Assembly (NCBI GenBank): GCA_003213625.1
Contig: QCMT01000003.1
Span: 124,001 to 188,000 of the forward strand
DNA length: 64,000 nt
From: OCS155 cluster bacterium AG-422-J23
GTDB lineage: Bacteria; Actinomycetota; Acidimicrobiia; Actinomarinales; Actinomarinaceae
Reading direction: 5' to 3'
Below the pieces are notes generated by a model. It had not been told where the DNA came from. It made no database searches and saw only the letters and a program-made list of their open reading frames with translations. The translations under genes were made by a program, and so were the position numbers. The stretch's first letter is position 1; the number at the start of each line of letters is the position of its first letter. Shown here one piece after another: positions 19,468 through 26,727 of this stretch.

Positions 19468-20178
19468 TCATAAATTGGTAGAGCTTACAAAGACTCTTTT
19501 TGCCAGAAATTTGTCTATTCCAAAATATTTTTTGTCGTCAGTACTTATTGTTATTGAATAATCTCCAGAATCTGCGACCTTTATTTTTTTCCCTGGTGTC
19601 ATATCGTGGTTTTGTAAAAAAGATATCGTTTCATTATCTCTTTTTAATTCCTCTGTAATCTTTTCAATAAAGTAATTGTTATCTGCTTTAGCATCTAAGA
19701 TTGGATACATTTTTTTTTCCTTGTAATTTGAGTAAGGAATTGGATTCCCAAAGGGACCTGTAGTTGGATTTCCTAGGATCTCTAGCATAGCTTTTTCAGT
19801 AAGAGGACTAAGCACATTTTCCCATTTGGATGCTTCTTTATAAACATCAGCCCAAGGAAGATTTAAAACCTCTGATAAGAATCTTTCAGTAATTCGATGT
19901 CGTCTAATAACAATCTTTGCAAGACAATCTCCGCTTTCAGTAAGCTTTAAATTTTCTCCAAAATCTACCAAACCACTATTTTGCATTCTTCCAATGACTT
20001 GAGAAACATTTGCACGACTAGTTTGCAGCCAGTCAGCAACCCTAGTCTTTTTTAAATCTATACCAACTTCTTGTAAATGATAGATTGCTTCAGCATGAGA
20101 AAAAAATGAAACTGGGAAGTTTTCAATTAACTCTTGACCTTCTCGTTCATGAGATAGTATGTTCTGAGGTTTACCCAT
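19468..20178 (-). CDS. DtxR/IdeR-family metalloregulator-like repressor with altered metal site
   Basis: 236 aa. N-terminal winged helix (VADWLQTSRANVSQVIGRMQ near 47-66), a dimerisation domain with RRHRITERF and SPFGNPIP-like GPFGNPIP, and a C-terminal FeoA/SH3-like domain (about 160-236). Against DtxR, H79, E83 and E105 are kept (H94, E98, E120), but M10, H98, C102 and H106 appear as S27, Y113, S117 and N121. Sensing of Fe(II) must therefore differ or be lost. A -10 TAACAT 6 nt before the ATG lies inside a perfect inverted repeat, implying autoregulation. Confidence 0.82.
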   Translation of the reverse strand: MGKPQNILSHEREGQELIENFPVSFFSHAEAIYHLQEVGIDLKKTRVADWLQTSRANVSQVIGRMQNSGLVDFGENLKLTESGDCLAKIVIRRHRITERFLSEVLNLPWADVYKEASKWENVLSPLTEKAMLEILGNPTTGPFGNPIPYSNYKEKKMYPILDAKADNNYFIEKITEELKRDNETISFLQNHDMTPGKKIKVADSGDYSITISTDDKKYFGIDKFLAKRVFVSSTNL

Positions 20179-20181
20179 ATA

Positions 20182-20207
20182 AATATGTTAACAGGTGTTA
20201 ACATATT
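20182..20207. promoter_or_regulatory. Operator of the DtxR-like regulator gene
   Basis: A perfect inverted repeat with 11-bp arms (AATATGTTAAC and GTTAACATATT) separated by AGGT. It starts 4 bp before the regulator's ATG and contains its -10 box. The core TGTTAA-N6-TTAACA recurs before fbpA. Confidence 0.7.
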
Positions 20208-20224
20208 AGCTATTTAATAATATT

Positions 20225-20341
20225 TCAAAAAATTGGACAACCGACTACAGCAGTTAATGCTACAAATGCAATCCAAAGCAGAGGTTCAAATTTTGTTATA
20301 ATTTTTGGATTATTGTTAATTTCTTTTATGTTATTATCCAT
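20225..20341 (-). CDS. Putative 38-aa membrane mini-protein
   Basis: A short ORF with a hydrophilic N-terminus rich in N, K and I and one C-terminal hydrophobic helix (PLLWIAFVALTAVVGCPIF). A -10 box TAAAAT ends 7 nt before the ATG on this strand, the same leaderless geometry as real genes nearby. A longer version starting at 20470 would overlap the divergent ORF at 20376 and is less likely. Function unknown. Confidence 0.45.
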   Translation of the reverse strand: MDNNIKEINNNPKIITKFEPLLWIAFVALTAVVGCPIF

Positions 20342-20375
20342 TTCTTTTATTTTAACATTGCTGTAAAATAAAAAT
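20342..20375. promoter_or_regulatory. Divergent -10 boxes for two mini-ORFs
   Basis: Only 34 bp separate the two start codons. Plus strand: TAAAAT at 20364-20369, then 6 nt, then ATG. Minus strand: TAAAAT at 20349-20354 (read in reverse), then 7 nt, then ATG. Confidence 0.45.
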
Positions 20376-20480
20376 ATGGCATGTCCTTTCGCATATTTAT
20401 TAGTTGCCTTTATGTGGGTTGTGCGTAACGGTGGAAAAATATTCCCACGTGCATTAATTAAGCAGTTCACAAAAGCTTAA
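20376..20480 (+). CDS. Putative 34-aa membrane mini-protein
   Basis: A 34-codon ORF starting MACPFAYLLVAFMWVVRNGG and ending in a basic tail. One short hydrophobic helix with positive charges after it. TAAAAT ends 6 nt before the ATG, a clean leaderless promoter. Lies between the metalloregulator and the iron transporter; the function is unknown and the location only suggests a link to metal handling. Confidence 0.5.
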   Translation: MACPFAYLLVAFMWVVRNGGKIFPRALIKQFTKA

Positions 20481-20608
20481 GTCTTAATTTCTTACGCCTT
20501 ATATTTTAAAGTTAAATTCTTAAAAGTTTTTAAATCTGATCTATAGAAAAAAATATTAAAAATTTTTTTATCATTACAGTTTATATTTTTAACTTTACTT
20601 AACGAATT
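20481..20608. other. Non-coding AT-rich spacer before the fbpA operator
   Basis: I see no ORF, RNA gene or clear repeat here. Several A and T tracts occur, which may bend DNA upstream of the fbpA promoter. Confidence 0.4.
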
Positions 20609-20628
20609 TTGTTAACTACTATTAACAA
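20609..20628. promoter_or_regulatory. Operator of the iron transporter (fbpA)
   Basis: TTGTTAACTACTATTAACAA has perfect 7-bp arms around a 6-bp spacer. It matches the core TGTTAA-N6-TTAACA of the regulator's own operator and contains a possible -10 box TACTAT (20617-20622), 21 bp before the fbpA ATG. A partial TTAAC-N7-GTTAA repeat overlaps it upstream. Confidence 0.65.
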
Positions 20629-20649
20629 CATATTTAAGAAGGGTAAAAA

Positions 20650-21750
20650 ATGAAAAAACAATCTGTTGCATTATTTTCTTTACTTGTGTTGGTATTTATA
20701 GGGTGTGCTGGTCAAGATGGAGAACAAGGCCCACCGGGCGAAGCAGGTCCACCGGGCGAAGTATCTCAAGAGAATATTGACTCTGCTGTAGAAGCAGCTC
20801 TAGCAGAACCAGAGGCAGAAGTCGGTGGAACGCTTGTGGTATACAGTGGCAGAAAAGAAAGCTTAGTTTCTGATTTAATCGCAGAATTTGAATCTAAATT
20901 TGGTGTTGATGTTGAAGTTAGATATGCAAAGAGTGCTGCCCTTGCCGGAACATTAGAACTTGAAGGAGCAATTAGCCCAGCTGACGTATTCTTTTCACAA
21001 GATCCGGTAAGCCTTGGTGTTGTTGCAAAAGCAGGCCTATTTGATAAATTACCAGCTGACATACTAGACAATGTTCCAACTTGGGCTATTGATAAAAATA
21101 GTTTTTGGGTTGGTACATCAGGAAGATCAAGATCATTAGTAATTGATACTAGAGATGTAAGTGATGCAGAGATGCCAAGTGATATTTATGGTCTTGCAGA
21201 TGAAAAGTTTAGAAATAGATTAGGACTAGCACCAACAAACTCATCATTCATTGCAATGATTGCTTGCATGATTGAATCTGATGGTGAAGAAAAAGTTCTA
21301 GAGTGGCTAACCGCTATTAATGGACTTGGATATACAGAATATCCAAAGAACTCTCCACAAGTTGCTGCAGCAGATGCTGGTGAATTAGACATTGGAATGA
21401 TTAATCACTATTACACATTGAGGGTAGTTGCTGAAAACGGAGATAGTCCTGTTAAAAATGTGTACTTAGATGGTGGTTGTGGTGCTATGGTTATGCCAGC
21501 GGGAGCAGGTATTTTGGCTACAAGTCAAAACAAACCTGCTGCTTTAGCATTTATTGAGTTTTTACACTCAACAAGTGCCCAAGAGCATTTTACTAATTCT
21601 GTTTATGAGTTCCCTCTCGCTGCAGGTGTAACACCAAACGTTTTACTCCCAGATATTGACAGTTTAAATTCTCCATCAAATTTGAACTGGTCAGCGCTAT
21701 CACTTTGGCAGGAAAAAGCTGTCGAGTTGATTGCGCAAGCAGGTTTCTAG
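20650..21750 (+). CDS. fbpA: Iron(III) ABC transporter substrate-binding lipoprotein
   Basis: 366 aa. Lipoprotein signal peptide ending in FIGC (lipid-anchored Cys about residue 19), then six collagen-like Gly-X-Y triplets (GQDGEQGPPGEAGPPGEV), then a type 2 periplasmic-binding domain of the FbpA/FutA family. VVYSGRKESL opens the domain, and the tyrosine pair in MINHYYTLR is the usual Fe(III) ligand. Preceded by SD AAGAAGGG and an operator shared with the nearby regulator. First gene of fbpABC. Confidence 0.9.
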   Translation: MKKQSVALFSLLVLVFIGCAGQDGEQGPPGEAGPPGEVSQENIDSAVEAALAEPEAEVGGTLVVYSGRKESLVSDLIAEFESKFGVDVEVRYAKSAALAGTLELEGAISPADVFFSQDPVSLGVVAKAGLFDKLPADILDNVPTWAIDKNSFWVGTSGRSRSLVIDTRDVSDAEMPSDIYGLADEKFRNRLGLAPTNSSFIAMIACMIESDGEEKVLEWLTAINGLGYTEYPKNSPQVAAADAGELDIGMINHYYTLRVVAENGDSPVKNVYLDGGCGAMVMPAGAGILATSQNKPAALAFIEFLHSTSAQEHFTNSVYEFPLAAGVTPNVLLPDIDSLNSPSNLNWSALSLWQEKAVELIAQAGF

Positions 21751-21786
21751 TCAGTCATTAATTAACTAGTAAGCTCGAAACAGAAT

Positions 21787-21828
21787 AGAATTCTGGCCAA
21801 GAGTTTCATTGGCCAGAATTTTTCTTTT
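21787..21828 (+). terminator. Hairpin terminator/attenuator between fbpA and fbpB
   Basis: A perfect 12-bp stem (AATTCTGGCCAA / TTGGCCAGAATT) with an 8-nt loop, followed by a T-rich run. It should end most transcripts after fbpA, so the binding protein is made in excess over the permease, a common arrangement in binding-protein transporters. Confidence 0.8.
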
Positions 21829-21860
21829 AATAAGTCAAAATCAAAGATATTCTTAGTATT

Positions 21861-23417
21861 GTGAAGATCCCAAAAAGTCTAATTTCGATAAATTCGTTTA
21901 TTTTAATTACTTTTCTAATGCCTGTAATTTATATGCTTTGGCGATTTATTAATTTTTCAAGATCACTATCAAGTTTCTTTCAATCATGGGATGTTTTTGG
22001 ATTACTATTTAATACAATTGCAGTATTTATTGCAGTTGTAATTTCAAGTCTTATTGTTGGTTTATTGATATCGATTGTGACAATTAGGTTTGAGTTTGCA
22101 GGGTCAAAAATTTTATTTACCCTATGTGCACTACCGTTAGTAATTCCGTCATATATAGGAGCATTAACTTATATTTCTGCATTCTCTCCAAAAGGGTTAT
22201 TTGTACAACTTTTTAATAGTTTCGGATTAGAAGAAATCGCAGGTATTGATGGATTTTTAGGTAGTTGGCTAGTTCTAACTTTATTCACATATCCATATGT
22301 TCAACTAATTTGTAGTAGCGCACTGAGAAATCTTGACTCAACAGTTGAAGATGCTGCTAGATCACTAGGAGTGAGTCAGCTCAAAGTCTATACAAATGTT
22401 GTAATACCGAGGTTAAAGAAACCGATAATATATTCAGGTCTGTTAGTAGGCCTTTATGTCATATCTGATTTTGGTGCTGTTTCTTTGATGAGATATTCAA
22501 CTGTAACAAAAGCAATATATGCATATTACGAATTTAGTATTCTAGGTGATCCTGTTATTTTTTACTCAAGTCTTCTTATTGTGTTGGCCTTGATTATCAG
22601 TTTTGTTCAAAGAGGTTCAGCAACCTCTAGATCTGCGAAAGTATCGGGAACACCAAAAGTTCCAAAAAAAATAAAATTAGAGCGTGGTGGAAAAATGCTT
22701 ACATATGGCTTTCTTGGCTTTGTGATCATGCTTGGACTGATTATTCCAATATCTGTATTAAGTTTTTGGTTATTACGTGGAATCTATTACGGAAATGATG
22801 TCAGCTCATCGTTGCCCGGAATATTTGGTTCATTTTCTGCGGCGATAGTAACTTCCATATTTGCCATCATTATTTCAATGCCAATTGTGATTTTGATTTC
22901 TCAATATAAATCAAAATTTGGAGACATTATTGAAAAATTAATGTTATCACTTTATGGGTTGCCACATATTGCTGTTGGAGTTTCAATACTGTTTATTTCT
23001 GTAAAAATATTTCCAAGTATATATCAAAGTTTTTTCGCACTGGTTGTTTCCTATTTAATTGTATTTATTCCACAAGCGATAGGAGGTGGCCAGGCCTCAA
23101 TGGAACAAGTAAAATCGTCATATATTGAGGCAAGTCTTGGCCTGGGCTTGTCTAAAATTGAAACTTTTCAAAAGATTACATTTCCATTAATTTATAGAGG
23201 ATTATTTGCTGGTGGAGCACTGGTATTTCTTTCAACTATGAAAGAACTTCCACAAACACTTTTATTAAGACCAACAGAATTTAGTACGATGGCTGTTGAT
23301 GTATGGTCTTTTGCTTCAGAAGCACTCTTTACACAAGCTGCATTTTCTGCCTTTATATTGTTGGCAATAAGTGCAATCCCTACTTATATATTAAGTACAA
23401 GGAATTTAACAGTTTAA
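21861..23417 (+). CDS. fbpB: Iron(III) ABC transporter permease
   Basis: 518 aa fused permease with two BPD-transporter domains, about twelve helices. Each half carries an EAA-type loop that docks the ATPase: VEDAARSLGVSQLKVYTNVV and YIEASLGLGLSKIETFQKIT. GTG start without SD; TATTCT ends 7 nt upstream, so a leaderless secondary promoter after the fbpA terminator is likely. Confidence 0.9.
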   Translation: MKIPKSLISINSFILITFLMPVIYMLWRFINFSRSLSSFFQSWDVFGLLFNTIAVFIAVVISSLIVGLLISIVTIRFEFAGSKILFTLCALPLVIPSYIGALTYISAFSPKGLFVQLFNSFGLEEIAGIDGFLGSWLVLTLFTYPYVQLICSSALRNLDSTVEDAARSLGVSQLKVYTNVVIPRLKKPIIYSGLLVGLYVISDFGAVSLMRYSTVTKAIYAYYEFSILGDPVIFYSSLLIVLALIISFVQRGSATSRSAKVSGTPKVPKKIKLERGGKMLTYGFLGFVIMLGLIIPISVLSFWLLRGIYYGNDVSSSLPGIFGSFSAAIVTSIFAIIISMPIVILISQYKSKFGDIIEKLMLSLYGLPHIAVGVSILFISVKIFPSIYQSFFALVVSYLIVFIPQAIGGGQASMEQVKSSYIEASLGLGLSKIETFQKITFPLIYRGLFAGGALVFLSTMKELPQTLLLRPTEFSTMAVDVWSFASEALFTQAAFSAFILLAISAIPTYILSTRNLTV

Positions 23418-23419
23418 AT

Positions 23420-24445
23420 ATGGTATTCGATAATTTAATTATAAGAGCAAGATCCCTTTCAAAATCCTATGGCAGTGAAGATGTTTTAACGGATTTCAAT
23501 ATTGACATTTGGTACGGATCAATATTTGGAATTTTAGGTGTCTCTGGTTCTGGTAAAACAACAGCATTAAGACTTCTAGCTGGTTTTGAAAACCCAGATC
23601 AAGGAACAATCGAAATGCATAACAAAGTTATATTTGATGATAAAACTAACGTACCACCTGAAAAAAGAAAAATTGGTATGGTATTTCAAGATTATGCACT
23701 ATTCCCTCATTTAACAGTTGAAAAAAATATTGCTTTTGGTTTAAGTAAAGAAGAAATTAAAAACGGAAGACTCGATGAGGTAATAAGTATGACAAACTTA
23801 ATTTCATACAGAAAAAAATTTCCACAGGATATATCAGGAGGTCAACAACAAAGGGTAGCGCTAGCAAGAGCATTGGCTCCAAATCCAGAAGTGGTTTTGC
23901 TAGACGAACCTTTCACAAGTTTAGATGCACAGATGGCAAGAGACTTAAGAGAAGAAGTTGTTTCATTATTAAGAGCCACTAAAACAACTGGAATCATAGT
24001 TACTCATGATCAGGAAGAAGCACTATCAGTTTGTGATATTGTGAGTGTTCTTGAAAATGGTAAAGTGATCCAAAGTGCTACTCCGCAGGAAATATATCTC
24101 AATCCAATAAATCAAACTGTTGCAAACTCTGTTGGAGATCCAAATATCATAAAAGGAGTATCAACAAACGGAAGAGTTAAAACATCATTAGGAACATTCA
24201 ATTCTGCTTATGATGGAGAATTAGATGTTTCGATAAGACCTGAATGTATTGAAGTCAACCTAGATTCCAATGGGGATTATGTCGTTAAAGAATGTATTTT
24301 TTATGGGCATGATCAAGTAATTTCATTTGAAAACAAAAACGGTGAGATATTTAGAGCAAGATCTTTGCCATCTATGATTTTTGAACCAGGTGATAAAGTT
24401 TGTATAGATGTGACTGAAGTCACTACATTTCCTTCAAAGAACTGA
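23420..24445 (+). CDS. fbpC: Iron(III) ABC transporter ATP-binding protein
   Basis: 341 aa from ATG at 23420, two bases after the fbpB stop; an earlier frame start at 23303 lies within fbpB and adds a non-homologous leader. Walker A GVSGSGKTT, Q-loop MVFQDYALFP, signature ISGGQQQRVALARAL, Walker B VVLLDEPF and H-loop VTHDQEEAL are intact. A C-terminal TOBE-like regulatory domain (VSIRPECIEV onward) completes it. It energises the fbpB channel. Confidence 0.93.
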   Translation: MVFDNLIIRARSLSKSYGSEDVLTDFNIDIWYGSIFGILGVSGSGKTTALRLLAGFENPDQGTIEMHNKVIFDDKTNVPPEKRKIGMVFQDYALFPHLTVEKNIAFGLSKEEIKNGRLDEVISMTNLISYRKKFPQDISGGQQQRVALARALAPNPEVVLLDEPFTSLDAQMARDLREEVVSLLRATKTTGIIVTHDQEEALSVCDIVSVLENGKVIQSATPQEIYLNPINQTVANSVGDPNIIKGVSTNGRVKTSLGTFNSAYDGELDVSIRPECIEVNLDSNGDYVVKECIFYGHDQVISFENKNGEIFRARSLPSMIFEPGDKVCIDVTEVTTFPSKN

Positions 24446-24628
24446 ATTAATTTTTGCTATTCTTCCAGCAATAGTTTGCAAGTCACTCTCGATCTCTGCC
24501 AGTCTTACTTGAGCTCTTTTATTTGAATCTTCAGATATAAACTCTCTTGAAGAAGATAAAGACTTTGAAATATCATTAATTTCATGTAGAATTTTTTGAA
24601 TTTCTTGATAAATTTCTTGTTTATTCAT
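24434..24628 (-). CDS. Small coiled-coil protein, unknown function
   Basis: 64 aa, nearly all helical with heptad-like spacing of I and L (IYQEIQKILHEINDISKSL, then VRLAEIESDLQTIAGRIAKI). No cysteines, no membrane segment. It converges on fbpC (12-bp overlap) and is divergent from the heliorhodopsin, with only 34-38 bp between them. No SD is seen. It could be a real regulator or partner protein, or a chance ORF. Confidence 0.5.
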   Translation of the reverse strand: MNKQEIYQEIQKILHEINDISKSLSSSREFISEDSNKRAQVRLAEIESDLQTIAGRIAKINSVL

Positions 24629-24656
24629 TTTTGGTAGATGTTTGTAAATTCCATAT

Positions 24657-24680
24657 TAATATATGAGTGTCAAAGGGGGG
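24657..24680 (+). promoter_or_regulatory. Promoter and Shine-Dalgarno sequence of the heliorhodopsin gene
   Basis: TAATAT (24657-24662) is a good -10; the transcript would then begin near 24669. The strong SD AAAGGGGGG (24672-24680) lies 4 nt before TTG 24685. If this is right, translation begins at 24685 rather than at GTG 24667. Confidence 0.45.
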
Positions 24681-25491
24681 AAATTTGATATCTGAAAAAA
24701 TCCGAAAATTAAGGCGTTTTAATATCATTATGGGGTTTATGCACCTTGTCCAAGGATCAGCATTATTTTGGTTAGGAACTGTAGTAAATTCTGATTTTGT
24801 AGTTCCAATAACTCTTACACAATTGGTCGGAGAGGGCAGTCCAAATGATCCATCATCATTTGCTTTAGTACCAAAATTAGAAATATGGAGAGAAGTAACA
24901 AACTTTGGACCTGCTGTTGCAACCTTCTTGTTAGCATCCGCAGTTGCACATTTTTTGATATCAGGTCCTTTTTACAATAAATACCAAGAAGACCTTGGAA
25001 AAGGAATCAATAAAGTTCGTTGGATTGAATACTCCATAAGTGCTTCTGTCATGATAGTTTTAATTGCCTTACTAGTTGGAATTTATGATATCTGGGCATT
25101 ACTTGGTATATTTTTTATGAATGCTGCAATGTGTTGGTTTGGGTGGATGATGGAAGTCAACAATCAATATACTGAAAAAGTCGACTGGACAAGTTACATT
25201 ATGGGTTGTCTTGTAGGTGTTGCACCATGGATTTTCATATTTATCAATTTAATTGGGGATGGTGTTGCAACAGATTCAAACCCACAAGGTGTACCTCAGT
25301 TTGTTGTCTGGATTTTTGTAAGTATATTTTTATTCTTTAACACTTTTTCAATAAACATGGTTCTCCAATATAAAGGTGTAGGCAAATGGAAAGATTATCT
25401 TTACGGTGAGAGGGCATATATATGGCTTAGCTTATTAGCAAAGACTGCTCTTGCCTGGCAAGTCTTCTTTGGGACTTACCAACCAAACTAA
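24667..25491 (+). CDS. Heliorhodopsin
   Basis: Seven-helix retinal protein, 274 aa from GTG (268 aa if TTG 24685 is used). The retinal Schiff-base lysine is K259 in LSLLAKTALAWQVF (K241 of heliorhodopsin 48C12); the counterion is E121 in RWIEYSISASVMIVLIA (E107). The conserved histidines H26 and H95 match H23 and H80. No proton donor/acceptor pattern of type 1 pumps is present. The family has inverted topology (N-terminus inside) and a slow photocycle; proposed roles include sensing or regulating partner enzymes. It follows the iron transporter and has its own promoter. Confidence 0.95.
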   Translation: MSKGGNLISEKIRKLRRFNIIMGFMHLVQGSALFWLGTVVNSDFVVPITLTQLVGEGSPNDPSSFALVPKLEIWREVTNFGPAVATFLLASAVAHFLISGPFYNKYQEDLGKGINKVRWIEYSISASVMIVLIALLVGIYDIWALLGIFFMNAAMCWFGWMMEVNNQYTEKVDWTSYIMGCLVGVAPWIFIFINLIGDGVATDSNPQGVPQFVVWIFVSIFLFFNTFSINMVLQYKGVGKWKDYLYGERAYIWLSLLAKTALAWQVFFGTYQPN

Positions 25492-25563
25492 TTACTTTAT
25501 TTTTCTAAATAGAAAAATCATCATAATTAAGACAAACACCATACCTATATAAGACAAGACCAT
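25492..25563 (-). CDS. Possible 23-aa membrane mini-protein
   Basis: The ATG lies 2 bp after the stop of the phosphodiesterase gene on the same strand, and the ORF fills the whole gap to the heliorhodopsin stop. It reads MVLSYIGMVFVLIMMIFLF followed by RKIK: one hydrophobic helix with a positive cytoplasmic tail. No SD is visible, so translation would depend on coupling. It may be a chance ORF. Confidence 0.3.
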   Translation of the reverse strand: MVLSYIGMVFVLIMMIFLFRKIK

Positions 25564-25565
25564 AA

Positions 25566-26651
25566 TTAATTTATTATTTCAATCAAAGGTATAGAGACCT
25601 CTGTCTTAGAAATTCCTCCGTGATAGCCTTTTAAGTTTGCACTTAGATGATTTGGAAAAATTATGTTTCCATCATCAAGAAGAAAAATTTGCTCTGGATA
25701 AAAATTCTCTATATGTTCATTAGTAGGTGTACCTAATAAAGAGATTATTTCTTCTTTTTCTAAAAAATACCCAGGAACGTTCTTGAATACTTTTTCAATT
25801 TTTTCAACCTCTCCATTTATATACACTGCTCTTTGATCGCCATAAATTTTTATAGATTCATCATATTCAAGTCTAAATTTGTTTTGGTCTTCAATATTAA
25901 CCACTCCATGGTCAGCAGTTATACACGTATATCTATTTGAATCTATTTTTATCATTCTTGATAAAAATTCTGAAAAGATATTTACTTCATTTTGCCATTC
26001 GTCACTATTTGTTCCATATACGTGTGCTGCAACATCAATCACTGGATAATATATGTAATTAAAGTGACTATCTAATATTTCGGATAAAGATAAAATATTT
26101 TCAAGTTCATTTAAATTTTCATAGCCTATTTGATTCGCACCCATATATATGTGATCCGATAGAGGGCTACCAATCAAATTTTTTGGTTGAATAACATTGA
26201 AATTAATTTTATTTTGACTCAATATATTCCAAATAGTTTTTTGGGAAGAGAAAAAGTCATTATTTTTTAAGTAAGTTTCAGAACCTTTCCAATTTAAGGT
26301 ATTGATTAATTTATTTTCCTTTTTAGCAAAATGAAAATAGCCAATCAAACCATTATCTATTGGTTTGGAAGCAAAATTAATTGAACTTAAGGCAACACTT
26401 GTAGAACTGGGAAATGTAGAGACTATCTCATTGGTTTGATTATTGGTAAATAAATTATCTAAATTCTGGATATTTTTGCTACCTAAGCCATCAACTAAAA
26501 TAAAGTTAATTTTTTTGATTGATTGATCGTATTTTTTTAGAACTAATTTTTGGTTAACATTGAATAACTCTTCTGAACAAATGTTATTGATTAATACCTG
26601 AACAAGATCTGTTAAATTTGGAGAATCTAGAAAAAAATTATTTTTATCCAT
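25566..26651 (-). CDS. Alkaline phosphatase superfamily phosphodiesterase/nucleotide pyrophosphatase
   Basis: 361 aa, no signal peptide. The metal-site motifs of the superfamily are present: NFILVDGLGSKN (D54), nucleophile region TFPSSTSVALSS (T84 or a neighbouring S), PVIDVAAHVYG, TADHGVVN and a late YHGGISKTEVSIPLIEI. The family hydrolyses phosphodiesters or pyrophosphates; the substrate is unknown. On its strand TAATAT ends 7 nt before the ATG. It converges on the heliorhodopsin. Confidence 0.85.
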   Translation of the reverse strand: MDKNNFFLDSPNLTDLVQVLINNICSEELFNVNQKLVLKKYDQSIKKINFILVDGLGSKNIQNLDNLFTNNQTNEIVSTFPSSTSVALSSINFASKPIDNGLIGYFHFAKKENKLINTLNWKGSETYLKNNDFFSSQKTIWNILSQNKINFNVIQPKNLIGSPLSDHIYMGANQIGYENLNELENILSLSEILDSHFNYIYYPVIDVAAHVYGTNSDEWQNEVNIFSEFLSRMIKIDSNRYTCITADHGVVNIEDQNKFRLEYDESIKIYGDQRAVYINGEVEKIEKVFKNVPGYFLEKEEIISLLGTPTNEHIENFYPEQIFLLDDGNIIFPNHLSANLKGYHGGISKTEVSIPLIEIIN

Positions 26652-26727
26652 AAAAAAATATTACAAAAGAATTCCTCTGAAGTTTGAAATAAAACTAAAC
26701 TTTTTAAGAGCATACTAAAGTTATTAT
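26652..26727. promoter_or_regulatory. Divergent leaderless promoters (phosphodiesterase / nuo2)
   Basis: Minus strand: TAATAT then 7 nt then the phosphodiesterase ATG. Plus strand: TAAAGT (26716-26721), 6 nt, then the nuoA2 ATG. No Rex-type palindrome is present, unlike nuo1. Confidence 0.5.

Noticed and set aside
20225-20470. 81-aa version of the minus-strand mini-ORF
   Set aside because: The longer frame would cover the divergent ORF at 20376 and its promoter; the 38-aa start has a well-spaced -10 box.
24663-24695. 10-codon upstream ORF overlapping the heliorhodopsin start
   Set aside because: The predicted transcript start (near 24669) lies after its ATG, so it is probably not translated.
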